This document shows positions 32,834 to 40,769 of a stretch of 64,000 nucleotides of DNA, one piece after another; position 1 is the stretch's first letter, and each line of letters begins with the position of its first letter. The stretch is from assembly GCA_963830065.1 (NCBI GenBank), contig CAWHLA010000011.1, positions 62,001 to 126,000 of the forward strand, written 5' to 3'. The stretch is from JACCZR01 sp963830065. Lineage in GTDB: Bacteria > Actinomycetota > Thermoleophilia > Solirubrobacterales > Thermoleophilaceae. The translations under genes were made by a program, and so were the position numbers. The notes beneath the pieces were generated by a model. It was not told the origin of the DNA, did not search any database, and was given only the letters and a program-made list of their open reading frames with translations.

Positions 32834-33824
32834 GGGCAAGATCTTCCCCTCGACGGCGGCGCCTTCACTTCCCTGGCACGCCCGCAACGCGGACTCCGAC
32901 TACGGCGTCAGCGACGAGCCCAACTGGCGCCAGGTGGACTGGGCCGCCCACCTGCACACCGTCCAGGCCGGCCCCGACCTCGTCAACTACGTGGACATCG
33001 GCGAGGGCGACGCCACCCCGGTCGTGTTCGTCCACGGCCTGGCGGGCCAGTGGCAGAACTGGATCGAGACCATCCCGCGCGTTGCCCAGGACCGACGCGT
33101 CCTGGCTCTCGACCTGCCGGGCTTCGGCCAAACCGAGATGCCTGACGACGGCGAGGTCAGCATCCAGGGCTACGGCCGCGTGGTGAAGCGGTTCTGCGAG
33201 GCCCTGGGGCTCGAGCGTGTTGCCCTGGTGGGCAACTCGATGGGTGGGTTCATCGCCGCCGAGATGACGATCCAGGACCCCGACCGCGTCGAGCGGCTGG
33301 TCCTGATCTCCGCCGCGGGCATCACCTCGTCGAACGTCTACGCGGCGCCAACGCGGGTGATTGGCCGCGTGGCCCAGACCATCACCGCGACCACCGCCGC
33401 CGGCCACAAGCGCATGGCGCGCCGGCCCCGGGGCCGGCATGCCGCCCTGGCACTGGTGGCCCGCCACCCCTCCAAGCTCAAGCCCGACGCCGCCTGGGAG
33501 GGGCTCATGAAGGGGGCCGACAAGCCCGGCTTCCGCGCCGCCCTGATGGCCTCGGTGAGGTACGACTACTCCGAGCGCCTGTCGGAGATCCGCTGCCCCA
33601 CGCTGATCCTGTGGGGCGAGAACGACTCGGTGATCACCGTGGACGACGCCCACGAGTACGAGCGGCTCATCTCGGACTCACGCAAGACCGTGATGGAGGA
33701 CACCGGCCACGTGCCGATGATGGAGCGCCCGCGCGCGGTGAATGACGTGTTGCTGGAGTTCCTGGCCGAGACCGGCCCGGCCGAGGATCGCGAGCCGGTC
33801 GACCACGCCTCCGAGCGCCGGTAA
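32832..33824 (+). CDS. Alpha/beta hydrolase
   Basis: 330 residues from ATG 32832. The fold is complete: oxyanion region FVHGLAGQWQNW, strand-turn VLALDLPGFGQTEMP, nucleophile elbow LVGNSMGGF (Ser in GNSMGG), acid Asp in ILWGENDSVI and catalytic His in DTGHVPMMERP. It probably cleaves an ester or a C-C bond; the substrate cannot be read. GGTAAGG lies 7 bases upstream. The N-terminal 30 residues are less conserved in character, and a later start is possible. Confidence 0.87.
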   Translation: MGKIFPSTAAPSLPWHARNADSDYGVSDEPNWRQVDWAAHLHTVQAGPDLVNYVDIGEGDATPVVFVHGLAGQWQNWIETIPRVAQDRRVLALDLPGFGQTEMPDDGEVSIQGYGRVVKRFCEALGLERVALVGNSMGGFIAAEMTIQDPDRVERLVLISAAGITSSNVYAAPTRVIGRVAQTITATTAAGHKRMARRPRGRHAALALVARHPSKLKPDAAWEGLMKGADKPGFRAALMASVRYDYSERLSEIRCPTLILWGENDSVITVDDAHEYERLISDSRKTVMEDTGHVPMMERPRAVNDVLLEFLAETGPAEDREPVDHASERR

Positions 33825-33854
33825 CGATCGAGCGGCGCCGGGCGCCGCGACCGC

Positions 33855-35528
33855 TCAGACCGTCACCGCTCCCTCGCTGGCCGAGCCGACCGTGTTGGCG
33901 TACTTGCGCAGCACCCCGTTGAGCTCGGGCGCGGGCGGGGACTCGTAGGCCGCCACCCGCTTGGCTATCTCGTCCTCCGACAGCTCCACGTTGAGCTCGC
34001 GGCTGTCCACGTCGAAGACCACGGTGTCGCCGTCGTGCACGGCCGCGATCGGACCGCCGCGCGGCGCTTCGGGAGCCACATGGCCGGCCATGAAGCCGTG
34101 CGTGGCGCCGGAGAAGCGCCCGTCGGTGAGCAGGGCGACGTCGTCTCCGAGCCCCTCCCCCACCAGCGCAGCGGTGACGGCGAGCATCTCGCGCATGCCC
34201 GGGCCGCCGGCGGGACCCTCGTTGCGGATCACGATCACGTCGCCCGCCTCGATCTCCTTGGCCTTGACTGCGGCGAAGGCGTCCTCCTCTGACTCGAACA
34301 CGCGCGCCGGGCCCCGGTGCTCGCGGCGGTCGTGGCCGCTGAGCTTGACCACGCACCCCTCCGGGGCGAGGTTCCCGCGCAGGATCGCGAAGCCGCCGTT
34401 GGGCTTCAGCGGGTCGTCCAGCGGCCGCACGACCTCCTGGCCCTCGGCCTCGTCCGCGCTGTCGGCCAGCTCGCCCACGGTGGCCCCGGTGACGGTCAGG
34501 GCGTCCTCCTTGAGGAAACCGCCCTCCTTGAGGCGCTTGACCACCAGCGGGACGCCGCCCGCCGCGTACAGGTCGGTGGCCACGAAGCGCCCGCCGGGCT
34601 TGAGGTCGGCCAGCAGCGGCGTGCTCCAGGCGATGCGATCGAAGTCGTCGATGTCCAGCTCGACGCCGGCCTCCTTGGCCACGGCGAGCAGGTGCAGGAC
34701 CACGTTGGTGGAGCCGCCCGACATCGCGGCGGCGGCGATCGCGTTCTCCAGGCCGTCCCTGGTGATCACGGCGCTCGGGCGGCGGTCGGCGTTGACCAGG
34801 TCCATCACCAGCCGGCCGCAGGCCTCGGCCACGTCGCCCTTGGTGGCGTCCTGGGCGGGCACCATCGCGCTGGCGCCGGGCGAGATCCCCAGCACCTCGA
34901 AGGCCATCGCCATCGTGTTCGCGGTGAACTGGCCGCCGCAGGCTCCTGGCCCCGGTGACGCGTGGTCCTCCAGGTCCTCCAGGTCCTCGTCGGACATGTC
35001 GCCGGCGGCGTGGGCGCCGACCGCCTCGAACACGTCCTGGATCGTCACATCCTTGCCGCGCCACCGGCCGGGCGAGATCGAGCCGCCGTAGAGCATCAGG
35101 CCGGGCACGTCGAGCCGCGCCAGGGCCATCACGCAGCCGGGGATGGTCTTGTCGCAGCCCGAAAGCGCGACCACACCGTCGAACAGGTGGCCGCGGGCGA
35201 CCAGCTCGATCGAGTCGGCGATCACCTCGCGGCTGACCAGGGAGGTCTTCATCCCCTGCGTGCCCATCGTGATCCCGTCGGAGATCGCGACGGTGTTGAA
35301 CTCCATCGGCGTCCCGCCGGCGGCGCGCACGCCCTCCTTCACCCGCTCGGCCAAGCCGCGCAGGTGGAAGTTGCAGGGCATCGTCTCCGTCCAGGTGTTG
35401 GCAATCCCGACGATCGGCTTCCTGAGATCGTCCGCGCCGTAGCCGATGCCCTTCAGGTAGGCGCGGGCGGCGGCCCGATCTGGGCCGTCGAGCTGGACGC
35501 GGCTGCGCCGCCGGGGGTCGGTGCTCAC
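33855..35528 (-). CDS. ilvD: Dihydroxy-acid dehydratase
   Basis: 557 residues, full length. It removes water from 2,3-dihydroxy-isovalerate and -methylvalerate in valine/isoleucine synthesis and carries an Fe-S cluster. Visible cluster and family motifs: TMPCNFHLRGLAE, LSGCDKTIPGCVMALARLD, PGPGACGGQFTANTMA, MSGGSTNVVLHLLA, and near the end LTDGRFSGATHGFMAGHVAPEA. GTG 35528 overlaps the upstream stop as GTGA. No other ilv or leu gene is nearby. Confidence 0.95.
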   Translation of the reverse strand: MSTDPRRRSRVQLDGPDRAAARAYLKGIGYGADDLRKPIVGIANTWTETMPCNFHLRGLAERVKEGVRAAGGTPMEFNTVAISDGITMGTQGMKTSLVSREVIADSIELVARGHLFDGVVALSGCDKTIPGCVMALARLDVPGLMLYGGSISPGRWRGKDVTIQDVFEAVGAHAAGDMSDEDLEDLEDHASPGPGACGGQFTANTMAMAFEVLGISPGASAMVPAQDATKGDVAEACGRLVMDLVNADRRPSAVITRDGLENAIAAAAMSGGSTNVVLHLLAVAKEAGVELDIDDFDRIAWSTPLLADLKPGGRFVATDLYAAGGVPLVVKRLKEGGFLKEDALTVTGATVGELADSADEAEGQEVVRPLDDPLKPNGGFAILRGNLAPEGCVVKLSGHDRREHRGPARVFESEEDAFAAVKAKEIEAGDVIVIRNEGPAGGPGMREMLAVTAALVGEGLGDDVALLTDGRFSGATHGFMAGHVAPEAPRGGPIAAVHDGDTVVFDVDSRELNVELSEDEIAKRVAAYESPPAPELNGVLRKYANTVGSASEGAVTV

Positions 35529-36124
35529 GCGGCGGGCGTCTCGCGGCTGCGGCGGCGCTCCCACTCCGCCAGCCGCCACAGGTCGCGCCTGACCCGGGCC
35601 GGGTCCAGCTGGCGGCCCACCAGGTGCATGTTGGCCCGCCCGATCACGCGCGACTCGTCGGAGGTGAGCGCCATCCACTTGGCCAGCACGTCGTCGGAGG
35701 CCGGCAGGCGCGAGCGCTCGGAGTGCCCGGTCAGGTCGGGGAACTGCACGCAGTACTCGCTCAGCAGGCGGCCGCTGGCCGGCACGTAGGCGACGATCGG
35801 CTTGTGCGCGTACACGAGGTACGCGTAGGCCGGGCCCTCGGTGTCGGTGTCCCCAGTGCGCCGCGACAGCCCGCCCGCCACCCGGATGAAGCCCAGGTCG
35901 CGGTACATGGCCCACTCCTCGTCGTTCACGCACGAGCGCAGCAGCTCGCGGGCGCGCTGCTCGGCTCGGCGCTCGCGACCCGGGTCGCCGAGCGGGTCCA
36001 TCGAGCCCGGAGCGCGGCGCGGGCGGGCCCGCCAGCGCGCGGCCAGGCCGCTGCCGGAGCGCCACACCAGCGGCAGCGTCAGCGCCAGGGCGACGAGCGT
36101 GAGGACCGACAGCGCGAGCAGCAC
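35525..36124 (-). CDS. Membrane-anchored hypothetical protein
   Basis: 199 residues from GTG 36124. Residues 1-20 are one hydrophobic anchor (LLALSVLTLVALALTLPLVW) followed by a very basic stretch, so the rest is probably cytoplasmic. The soluble domain contains VNDEEWAMYRDLGFIRVAGG, AYAYLVYAHKPIVAYVP and a helical end DPARVRRDLWRLAEWE. It resembles conserved proteins of the same lineage without assigned function. It is coupled to ilvD by a 4-base overlap. Confidence 0.68.
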   Translation of the reverse strand: MLLALSVLTLVALALTLPLVWRSGSGLAARWRARPRRAPGSMDPLGDPGRERRAEQRARELLRSCVNDEEWAMYRDLGFIRVAGGLSRRTGDTDTEGPAYAYLVYAHKPIVAYVPASGRLLSEYCVQFPDLTGHSERSRLPASDDVLAKWMALTSDESRVIGRANMHLVGRQLDPARVRRDLWRLAEWERRRSRETPAA

Positions 36125-36137
36125 GGCTGTGCGGTTC

Positions 36138-36371
36138 TCAGCCGCCCGCGGCGCGCGGAAAGAAGATCACCCGGTCGGCGGCGTCCGGGATGTCCGAGTA
36201 ACGCTGGACCAGCTCGGCCCTGCGCCGCCCGCTACGCCCGTCCACAGTCGGGACCGCGGCCCACATGCCCTCGTCCAGCTGCCGGCGAAACTCCTCGACC
36301 AGCCGCTCGTCCTCCTCGCTCACGCGCGGATCGCCCTCGGCGATGAGGACCTCACCATGACCGGGCTTCAT
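36138..36371 (-). CDS. Conserved hypothetical small protein
   Basis: 77 residues from ATG 36371 (MKPGHGEVLIAEGD). AGGAG lies too far upstream for this ATG but 8 bases before an in-frame ATC that would add IKFLR, which continues the protein sense; a TGA closes the frame further up. A non-standard start or a miscalled ATG is possible. The middle is helical (DERLVEEFRRQLDEGMWAAVP); the end RVIFFPRAAGG is beta-like. It precedes the membrane protein and ilvD in the same direction. Confidence 0.6.
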   Translation of the reverse strand: MKPGHGEVLIAEGDPRVSEEDERLVEEFRRQLDEGMWAAVPTVDGRSGRRRAELVQRYSDIPDAADRVIFFPRAAGG

Positions 36372-36453
36372 GCGTAGGAACTTGATGTCGGCTGCTCCTG
36401 GGGTGTTTCAGACGGCGCCGGAGGGTTCCGGCCAGATCAGGATTATGACAAAG

Positions 36454-36525
36454 GGCGACCCCGTCCCGACAGGGTTGGCGCCCGCGCGTCCGAAGGGCTT
36501 TCGGGCAACCCGGCAACGGGTCGCC
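36454..36525. other. Structured intergenic segment
   Basis: GGCGACCC (36454-36461) and GGGTCGCC (36518-36525) can close a long stem. Inside are CCGAA/TTCGG (36490-36504) and ACCCG-GCAA-CGGGT, whose loop is GNRA-like and which competes with the outer stem. It lies between thiD and the small gene at 36371 and could be a leader element or terminator. Confidence 0.35.
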
Positions 36526-36555
36526 GCGGCTCGCCGCCGGGAGGGTCGCCTGCGC

Positions 36556-37335
36556 TCAGCCCCGGCCCACGCCGAGGGCGTTCACCGGGCCGGCGCCCCG
36601 ACCGAGCTCGCGGAAGCCGTCGCGCACCGCTTCGCCGGCGATCGCCCGGGCCATGCGCGCCGCCTCGAGCGGCTCCATCCCTCGGGCGAGGCCGCAGGCC
36701 AGAGCCGATGAGTGGGTGCAACCCGAGCCGTGCGCCGCACCGTCGGGGTGGCGCTCCCCGGGCAGCTCCTCGATGCGATCGCCATCGAAGAACAGGTCCG
36801 CCGCCACCTCGCGGTGGCCGCCCGTGACCACGACGATCCGGGGACCGAGGGCGTGCACGGCGCGGGCCAGGTCGTCGGGCGCCGCCTCCCGCCCGCTCAG
36901 GGCCGCTGCTTCGGCGAGGTTGGGCGTCACGACGGTCACGCGCGACACCAGCTCCCGCAGCGCCTGCTCGGCGTCGGCCTCCAATAGGCGCGCGCCGCTC
37001 TCGGCCACCATCACCGGGTCGAGCACCACGGGCGCCTCGCCCACGAGGTCCAGGGCCTCCCCCACCGCGCGCACCGCCTCCGCCGATCCGACCATGCCGA
37101 CCTTCACCGCGTCGACGCCGATGTCGTCGACCACCGCACGGGTCTGCGCGACGATCGCCTCCGGCGGCAAGGGGTAGACGTCGGAGACGCCGACCGTGCT
37201 CTGGGCGGTGATCGCCGTGATCGCCGTCATCCCGTGGGCGCCGCAGCGGGCGATCGCCTTCAGGTCGGCCTGAATCCCGGCCCCACCCCCGGAGTCCGAG
37301 CCGGCGATGGACAGGACGCGAGGGACCTCGGGCAC
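36556..37335 (-). CDS. thiD: Hydroxymethylpyrimidine/phosphomethylpyrimidine kinase
   Basis: 259 residues, a PfkB-like kinase that phosphorylates HMP and HMP-phosphate for thiamine synthesis. Motifs: VLSIAGSDSGGGAGIQADLKAI at the N-terminus (substrate loop), TAITAQSTVGV, DAVKVGMVGSAE, PVVLDPVMVAESG, and near the C-terminus the anion-hole DGAAHGSGCTHSSALA (HGTGC-type) with the catalytic Cys region. No thiC, thiE or thiM is adjacent and no TPP riboswitch is seen upstream, since only 24 bases separate it from dprA. Confidence 0.92.
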   Translation of the reverse strand: MPEVPRVLSIAGSDSGGGAGIQADLKAIARCGAHGMTAITAITAQSTVGVSDVYPLPPEAIVAQTRAVVDDIGVDAVKVGMVGSAEAVRAVGEALDLVGEAPVVLDPVMVAESGARLLEADAEQALRELVSRVTVVTPNLAEAAALSGREAAPDDLARAVHALGPRIVVVTGGHREVAADLFFDGDRIEELPGERHPDGAAHGSGCTHSSALACGLARGMEPLEAARMARAIAGEAVRDGFRELGRGAGPVNALGVGRG

Positions 37336-37359
37336 GGGACGAGGATAGGAACAGGCGGC

Positions 37360-38517
37360 TCATCCGCCGGCCCGCCTCAGGTAGCGGCCCAGCGGATCCC
37401 GCCGGACCAGCCCGGCACCCTCCAGGCGGGCGAGCGCGCCCCGCACCTCCGACGCCGCCAATTGCGCTCGGCGCCCGATGGCCTCGAGGCCCTGCTCGCT
37501 CTCGACGGCCTCCAGCACCCTGTCGGCGGCGGGGTCCAGCGGGGGCGGCTGCTGGGCAACGGCCGACTGGGCGCCCGGCGGCTGCGCGGGTCTCGGCTTG
37601 GCCGCCAGCAGCTCTTGCGACGCGGGTGTCAGCTCCGCCAGCACGTCGCCCGCGTCGCGGACCACTGCCGCGCCGTCGCGCAGGAGCCCGTTGGGGCCCG
37701 CGGCGACCTGGGAGGTCGCCCGCCCGGGCACGGCAGCGATCGTGCGCCCCAGGTGGCCTGCGAACTCCGCGGTGATGAGCGTCCCCGACGGCTGGGTGGC
37801 CTCGACGACCACGGTCACCTCGGCCATCGCGGCCATGATCCGATTGCGCGCCGGGAAGCTCCACCGGTACGGCCGCCGGCCGGGAGGCAGCTCGGACACC
37901 ACGACGCCGTGCTCGGCGAGGCGTCGCCACAGGTCGGTGTTCGTCCGGGGATACGGGATGTCGGGGCCGTTGGCGACCACGGCGATAGGGCTGCCGCGAC
38001 CGTCGAGCGCGCCGCGGTGGGCCGCGCCGTCGATCCCGAGGGCGAGCCCGCTGACCACGGTGACCCCTGCCGCCGCGAGATCGCGCCCGAGCGCGTAGGC
38101 CATCTCGCGGCCGTAGGGCGACGGCTTTCGCGTGCCCACCACGGTCACCACGGGTGCGTTCAGCGCATCCTCGAGCTTGCGAAGACCGCCCAACACCCAC
38201 AGCGCCGGTGGCGGGTCGCTGATGGCCGCCAGCGCCGGCGGGTAGGGCTCGCCGTGGATGCATAGGGCTTCGATGCCGGTCTCGGCCAGCTCGTCGCTCA
38301 TCGCGTCCACGTCGAGCTCCTCGATCCAGCGCCTGGCCTCGCCTCGCTCTGCGCTGGGCACGAGGGTGTCGATCAGCTCGTGGCAGTCGAGCGCGAGCAC
38401 GCCCTTCTTTCGCCGGTGAGGAGGCTCGCCAAGCAGCCCGGCGATTCGCGGCGCCAGGCGCCCGATCAGGAGGCTGTGGCGCACGCAGTCCGGGCAGGCG
38501 GCGTCGATCCCGGTCAC
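37360..38517 (-). CDS. dprA: DNA processing protein DprA
   Basis: 385 residues from GTG 38517, coupled to comM by GTGA. The Rossmann-like core shows VVTVVGTRKPSPYGREMA, VVSGLALGIDGAAHRGAL, NGPDIPYPRTN, SELPPGRRP, RNRIMAAMAEVTVVVEA and TLITAEFAGHLGR. A C-terminal winged helix (EAIGRRAQLAASEVRGALARLEGAGLV) follows a Pro/Ala linker. DprA loads RecA onto incoming single-stranded DNA during transformation. The N-terminal 90 residues with CPDCVRHS form a helix-rich extension, some of it Cys-bearing. Confidence 0.93.
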   Translation of the reverse strand: MTGIDAACPDCVRHSLLIGRLAPRIAGLLGEPPHRRKKGVLALDCHELIDTLVPSAERGEARRWIEELDVDAMSDELAETGIEALCIHGEPYPPALAAISDPPPALWVLGGLRKLEDALNAPVVTVVGTRKPSPYGREMAYALGRDLAAAGVTVVSGLALGIDGAAHRGALDGRGSPIAVVANGPDIPYPRTNTDLWRRLAEHGVVVSELPPGRRPYRWSFPARNRIMAAMAEVTVVVEATQPSGTLITAEFAGHLGRTIAAVPGRATSQVAAGPNGLLRDGAAVVRDAGDVLAELTPASQELLAAKPRPAQPPGAQSAVAQQPPPLDPAADRVLEAVESEQGLEAIGRRAQLAASEVRGALARLEGAGLVRRDPLGRYLRRAGG

Positions 38518-40043
38518 GCCGCTACCTGCTCGAACGGGGAGAGGCGGTAGCCGAGGGCCTCTTCCACGTCGTCCGACCGCACCTCGGTACGGCCGTCGAG
38601 GTCGGCGATCGTTCGGGCCACCCGCAGCACCCGGTCGTAGCCGCGACCGCTGAGCGAGGCTCCCTGGCTGAGCCCGAGCAGCGAGGCCGAGGCCCTCGCT
38701 GTCAAGCCGGCCATTCTCCTGGTCAGGGGGCCGTCCATGTCCGCGTTGCACCGGGCCGCCGTCGACGCGAGCCGCTTCCGCTGGCGGTCGCGAGCGCGGC
38801 CTACCCGCTGACGTACCTGCGACGAGGAGCCGCGCCCGCGCGCTCCGGACCCAGAGACCAGCTCGACCGCGGGCACGGACTCGATCTGGCACACCAGGTC
38901 GATCCGATCCAGCAGTGGACCGCTCAGGCGCCTCATGTACCGGGCTTGCTCGAGCTCGCTGCAGCGGCAGCTCGAGGGCCGACCGCAAGGGCAGTCGTTG
39001 CAGGCGGCCACCAGCATCCCGCGAGCTGGGTACGACACCGACCGCTGGCCGCGGACGATCTCCACCCGGCCCTCCTCGAGCGGTTGGCGCATCGCATCGA
39101 GCGCTGCGCGGGAGAACTCCGCGAGCTCATCGAGGAACAACACACCACGGTGGGCGAGCGTGAGCTCTCCGGGCCTCGATGGGCTCCCGCCGCCGACCAG
39201 GCCCTGCGGGGAGACGGTGTGGTGAGGCGCGCGAAAGGGCCGCCGGTCGACCAGCCCGCCCGTGCCGAGCCCCGCCGCGCTGTGGATCTGCGTGACCTCG
39301 AGCGCCTCCTCGAACGAGAGCGGCGGCAGGATTGCCGGTAGGCGACGGGCCAGCATAGTCTTGCCGGCGCCGGGCGGACCGATCATCAGCAGGTTGTGGC
39401 CGCCCGCCGCAGCGATCTCCAGCGCACGCTTCGCGTCGATGTGGCCGCGCACGTCGCCGAGCTCGAGGTCGGGTGGCGGCGCGCTGAAGTGCTGCTCGTC
39501 ACGCGCGGGCGGGTCCGGCGCCCACTCCCCGCGCAGCAGGTCCACGATTCGCTTGAGGTCGGGCACCGGGGCCACCTCCAGGCCCGACACCAGCGCCGCC
39601 TCCTCGGCGTTCTCCTCGGGGACGATCAGGTGCTCATAGCCGGCCCGCTGGGCTCCCACCGCAAACGCGAGCGCCCCACGGACCGGGCGCAGCCGGCCGC
39701 TGAGCGACAGCTCCCCGCACACCGCGTGCGAGACCAGCCGCTCGTGGGGCACCTGGGCCGTCGCGGCCAGCAACCCCACCGCGATCGCGAGGTCGAAGCT
39801 CGCTCCGTGCTTGTGCACGTGCGCGGGCGCGAGATTGGCGGCCAGGCGCTGCTGGGGGAAGTCGAGGCCGGAGTTCAGGAGGGCGGCCCGCACGCGTTCG
39901 CGCGACTCGCGGACCGCCCGGTCGGCCAGCCCCACGAGCGTGAACGTGGGAAGGCCGCGGCGGGCGTCGACCTCGACCGTCACCTCGCGGCTGCTGATCC
40001 CGTCCAGGGAGAAGGTGGTGACTGCGGCGAGCACGACCGGCAA
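38514..40043 (-). CDS. comM: YifB/ComM-type Mg-chelatase-like AAA ATPase
   Basis: 509 residues. The Lon-like N-terminal domain (ITVEV..., GLADRAVRESRERVRAALLNSG, ANLAPAHVHKHGASFDLAIA) precedes the AAA module with Walker A GPPGAGKTMLARRLP, FRAPHHTVSPQGLVGGG, Walker B GVLFLDELAEFSRAAL and the sensor ACNDCPCG. The C-terminus is the ComM type (LSGRGYDRVLRVARTIADL). ComM is a hexameric helicase that helps branch migration in transformation. It heads the comM-dprA pair; a strong hairpin lies in its upstream region. Confidence 0.92.
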   Translation of the reverse strand: MPVVLAAVTTFSLDGISSREVTVEVDARRGLPTFTLVGLADRAVRESRERVRAALLNSGLDFPQQRLAANLAPAHVHKHGASFDLAIAVGLLAATAQVPHERLVSHAVCGELSLSGRLRPVRGALAFAVGAQRAGYEHLIVPEENAEEAALVSGLEVAPVPDLKRIVDLLRGEWAPDPPARDEQHFSAPPPDLELGDVRGHIDAKRALEIAAAGGHNLLMIGPPGAGKTMLARRLPAILPPLSFEEALEVTQIHSAAGLGTGGLVDRRPFRAPHHTVSPQGLVGGGSPSRPGELTLAHRGVLFLDELAEFSRAALDAMRQPLEEGRVEIVRGQRSVSYPARGMLVAACNDCPCGRPSSCRCSELEQARYMRRLSGPLLDRIDLVCQIESVPAVELVSGSGARGRGSSSQVRQRVGRARDRQRKRLASTAARCNADMDGPLTRRMAGLTARASASLLGLSQGASLSGRGYDRVLRVARTIADLDGRTEVRSDDVEEALGYRLSPFEQVAA

Positions 40044-40073
40044 GCTAGGTGGGCCTCGGTGACGGGTGGGTGC

Positions 40074-40125
40074 CGAGCGTTACAACTCGGCTGCTTCGGC
40101 AGTTGGTGCAGAGTCGTAACGCTCG
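40074..40125. repeat. Long two-tier hairpin between comM and yraN
   Basis: CGAGCGTTACAACTC (40074-40088) and GAGTCGTAACGCTCG (40111-40125) pair with one mismatch, and inside them CTGC-TTCG-GCAG forms a TTCG-capped stem. The element is 52 bases long, lies between divergent genes and has no T-run. It may be a non-coding RNA fold, a protein-binding site or a mobile palindrome. Confidence 0.5.
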
Positions 40126-40164
40126 TCGCCCTTGTTTGACCGGACTCGACCTAGCGTGCCCGGC

Positions 40165-40542
40165 ATGAAGACCGACCACCGCCAGCGGCTCGGGGAGCTC
40201 GGTGAGGCGCTCGCATCGGAGCACCTCGAGGCGCGCGGGTACTCGGTCATCGAGCGCAACTTCAGGACTCGCTACGGCGAGCTCGACCTGGTGGTCGCGG
40301 ACGCTCGCGCGCTGGTGTTCTGTGAGGTCAAGTCCCGCGTGGGCCGTACGGCGGGCATCGGGCCGCTAGCCGCGGTTGGGCCGGCCAAGCGCGGCCAGGT
40401 TCGCCGGATGGCGCGGCAGTGGCTGGCCGAACGTGGCAGCGATGGGCCGCGGCCGCCCGAAATGCGCTTCGATGCGATCGGCATCACGCTCGATCGTCAC
40501 GGTCGGTTGATCGAGCTCGACCATGTCGAGGGTGCGTTCTGA
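40165..40542 (+). CDS. YraN family (UPF0102) nuclease-fold protein
   Basis: 125 residues from ATG 40165. The family sequence is clear: LGELGEALASEHLEARGYSVIERNFRTRYGELDLVV, then VFCEVKSRVGRTAG, giving the E...D...ExK arrangement of PD-(D/E)XK (Holliday-junction-resolvase-like) nucleases; MRFDAIGITLD closes the domain. Its activity is not established; the usual neighbourhood of rnhB, comM and dprA is kept here. A frame start at 40132 exists but lacks support. Confidence 0.88.
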   Translation: MKTDHRQRLGELGEALASEHLEARGYSVIERNFRTRYGELDLVVADARALVFCEVKSRVGRTAGIGPLAAVGPAKRGQVRRMARQWLAERGSDGPRPPEMRFDAIGITLDRHGRLIELDHVEGAF

Positions 40543-40579
40543 CCGGCGGGTTGCGCGGACGTGGGTCGGCGGACTCGGG

Positions 40580-40605
40580 AAAGTCGTCAGCCGGCTGAGG
40601 AATTT
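40580..40605. repeat. Palindromic repeat, copy 2
   Basis: 26-base form with two mismatched pairs (AAAGTCGTCAGC against GGCTGAGGAATTT). GTGTGCGC follows 10 bases later (40616-40623). It lies 37 bases after the yraN stop. Confidence 0.7.
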
Positions 40606-40694
40606 TTCGAAGTGGGTGTGCGCGCCGCGCCGGGAGAGGGCGGCGACGAAGCGCGCGGGCGCCCAAGAGCAGCGACGCGGGCACGGGCGCAAAC

Positions 40695-40720
40695 AAAGTC
40701 CTCAGCGCGCTGAGGACTTT
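40695..40720. repeat. Palindromic repeat, copy 3
   Basis: Perfect 26-base palindrome: AAAGTCCTCAGC, centre GC, then the complementary arm. GTGTGCGC follows 10 bases later (40731-40738). It lies just beyond the rnhB stop, so it could also end that transcript. Its centre differs from copy 1 (CGCG in place of CCGG), which keeps the symmetry. Confidence 0.75.
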
Positions 40721-40769
40721 CTCGAGCCCTGTGTGCGCGGCTCCACCCACGGCGTGGGAGCGGCCCGAG

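Noticed and set aside
37336..37359. TPP riboswitch in front of thiD
   Set aside because: Only 24 bases separate thiD from dprA and no TPP aptamer core is visible.
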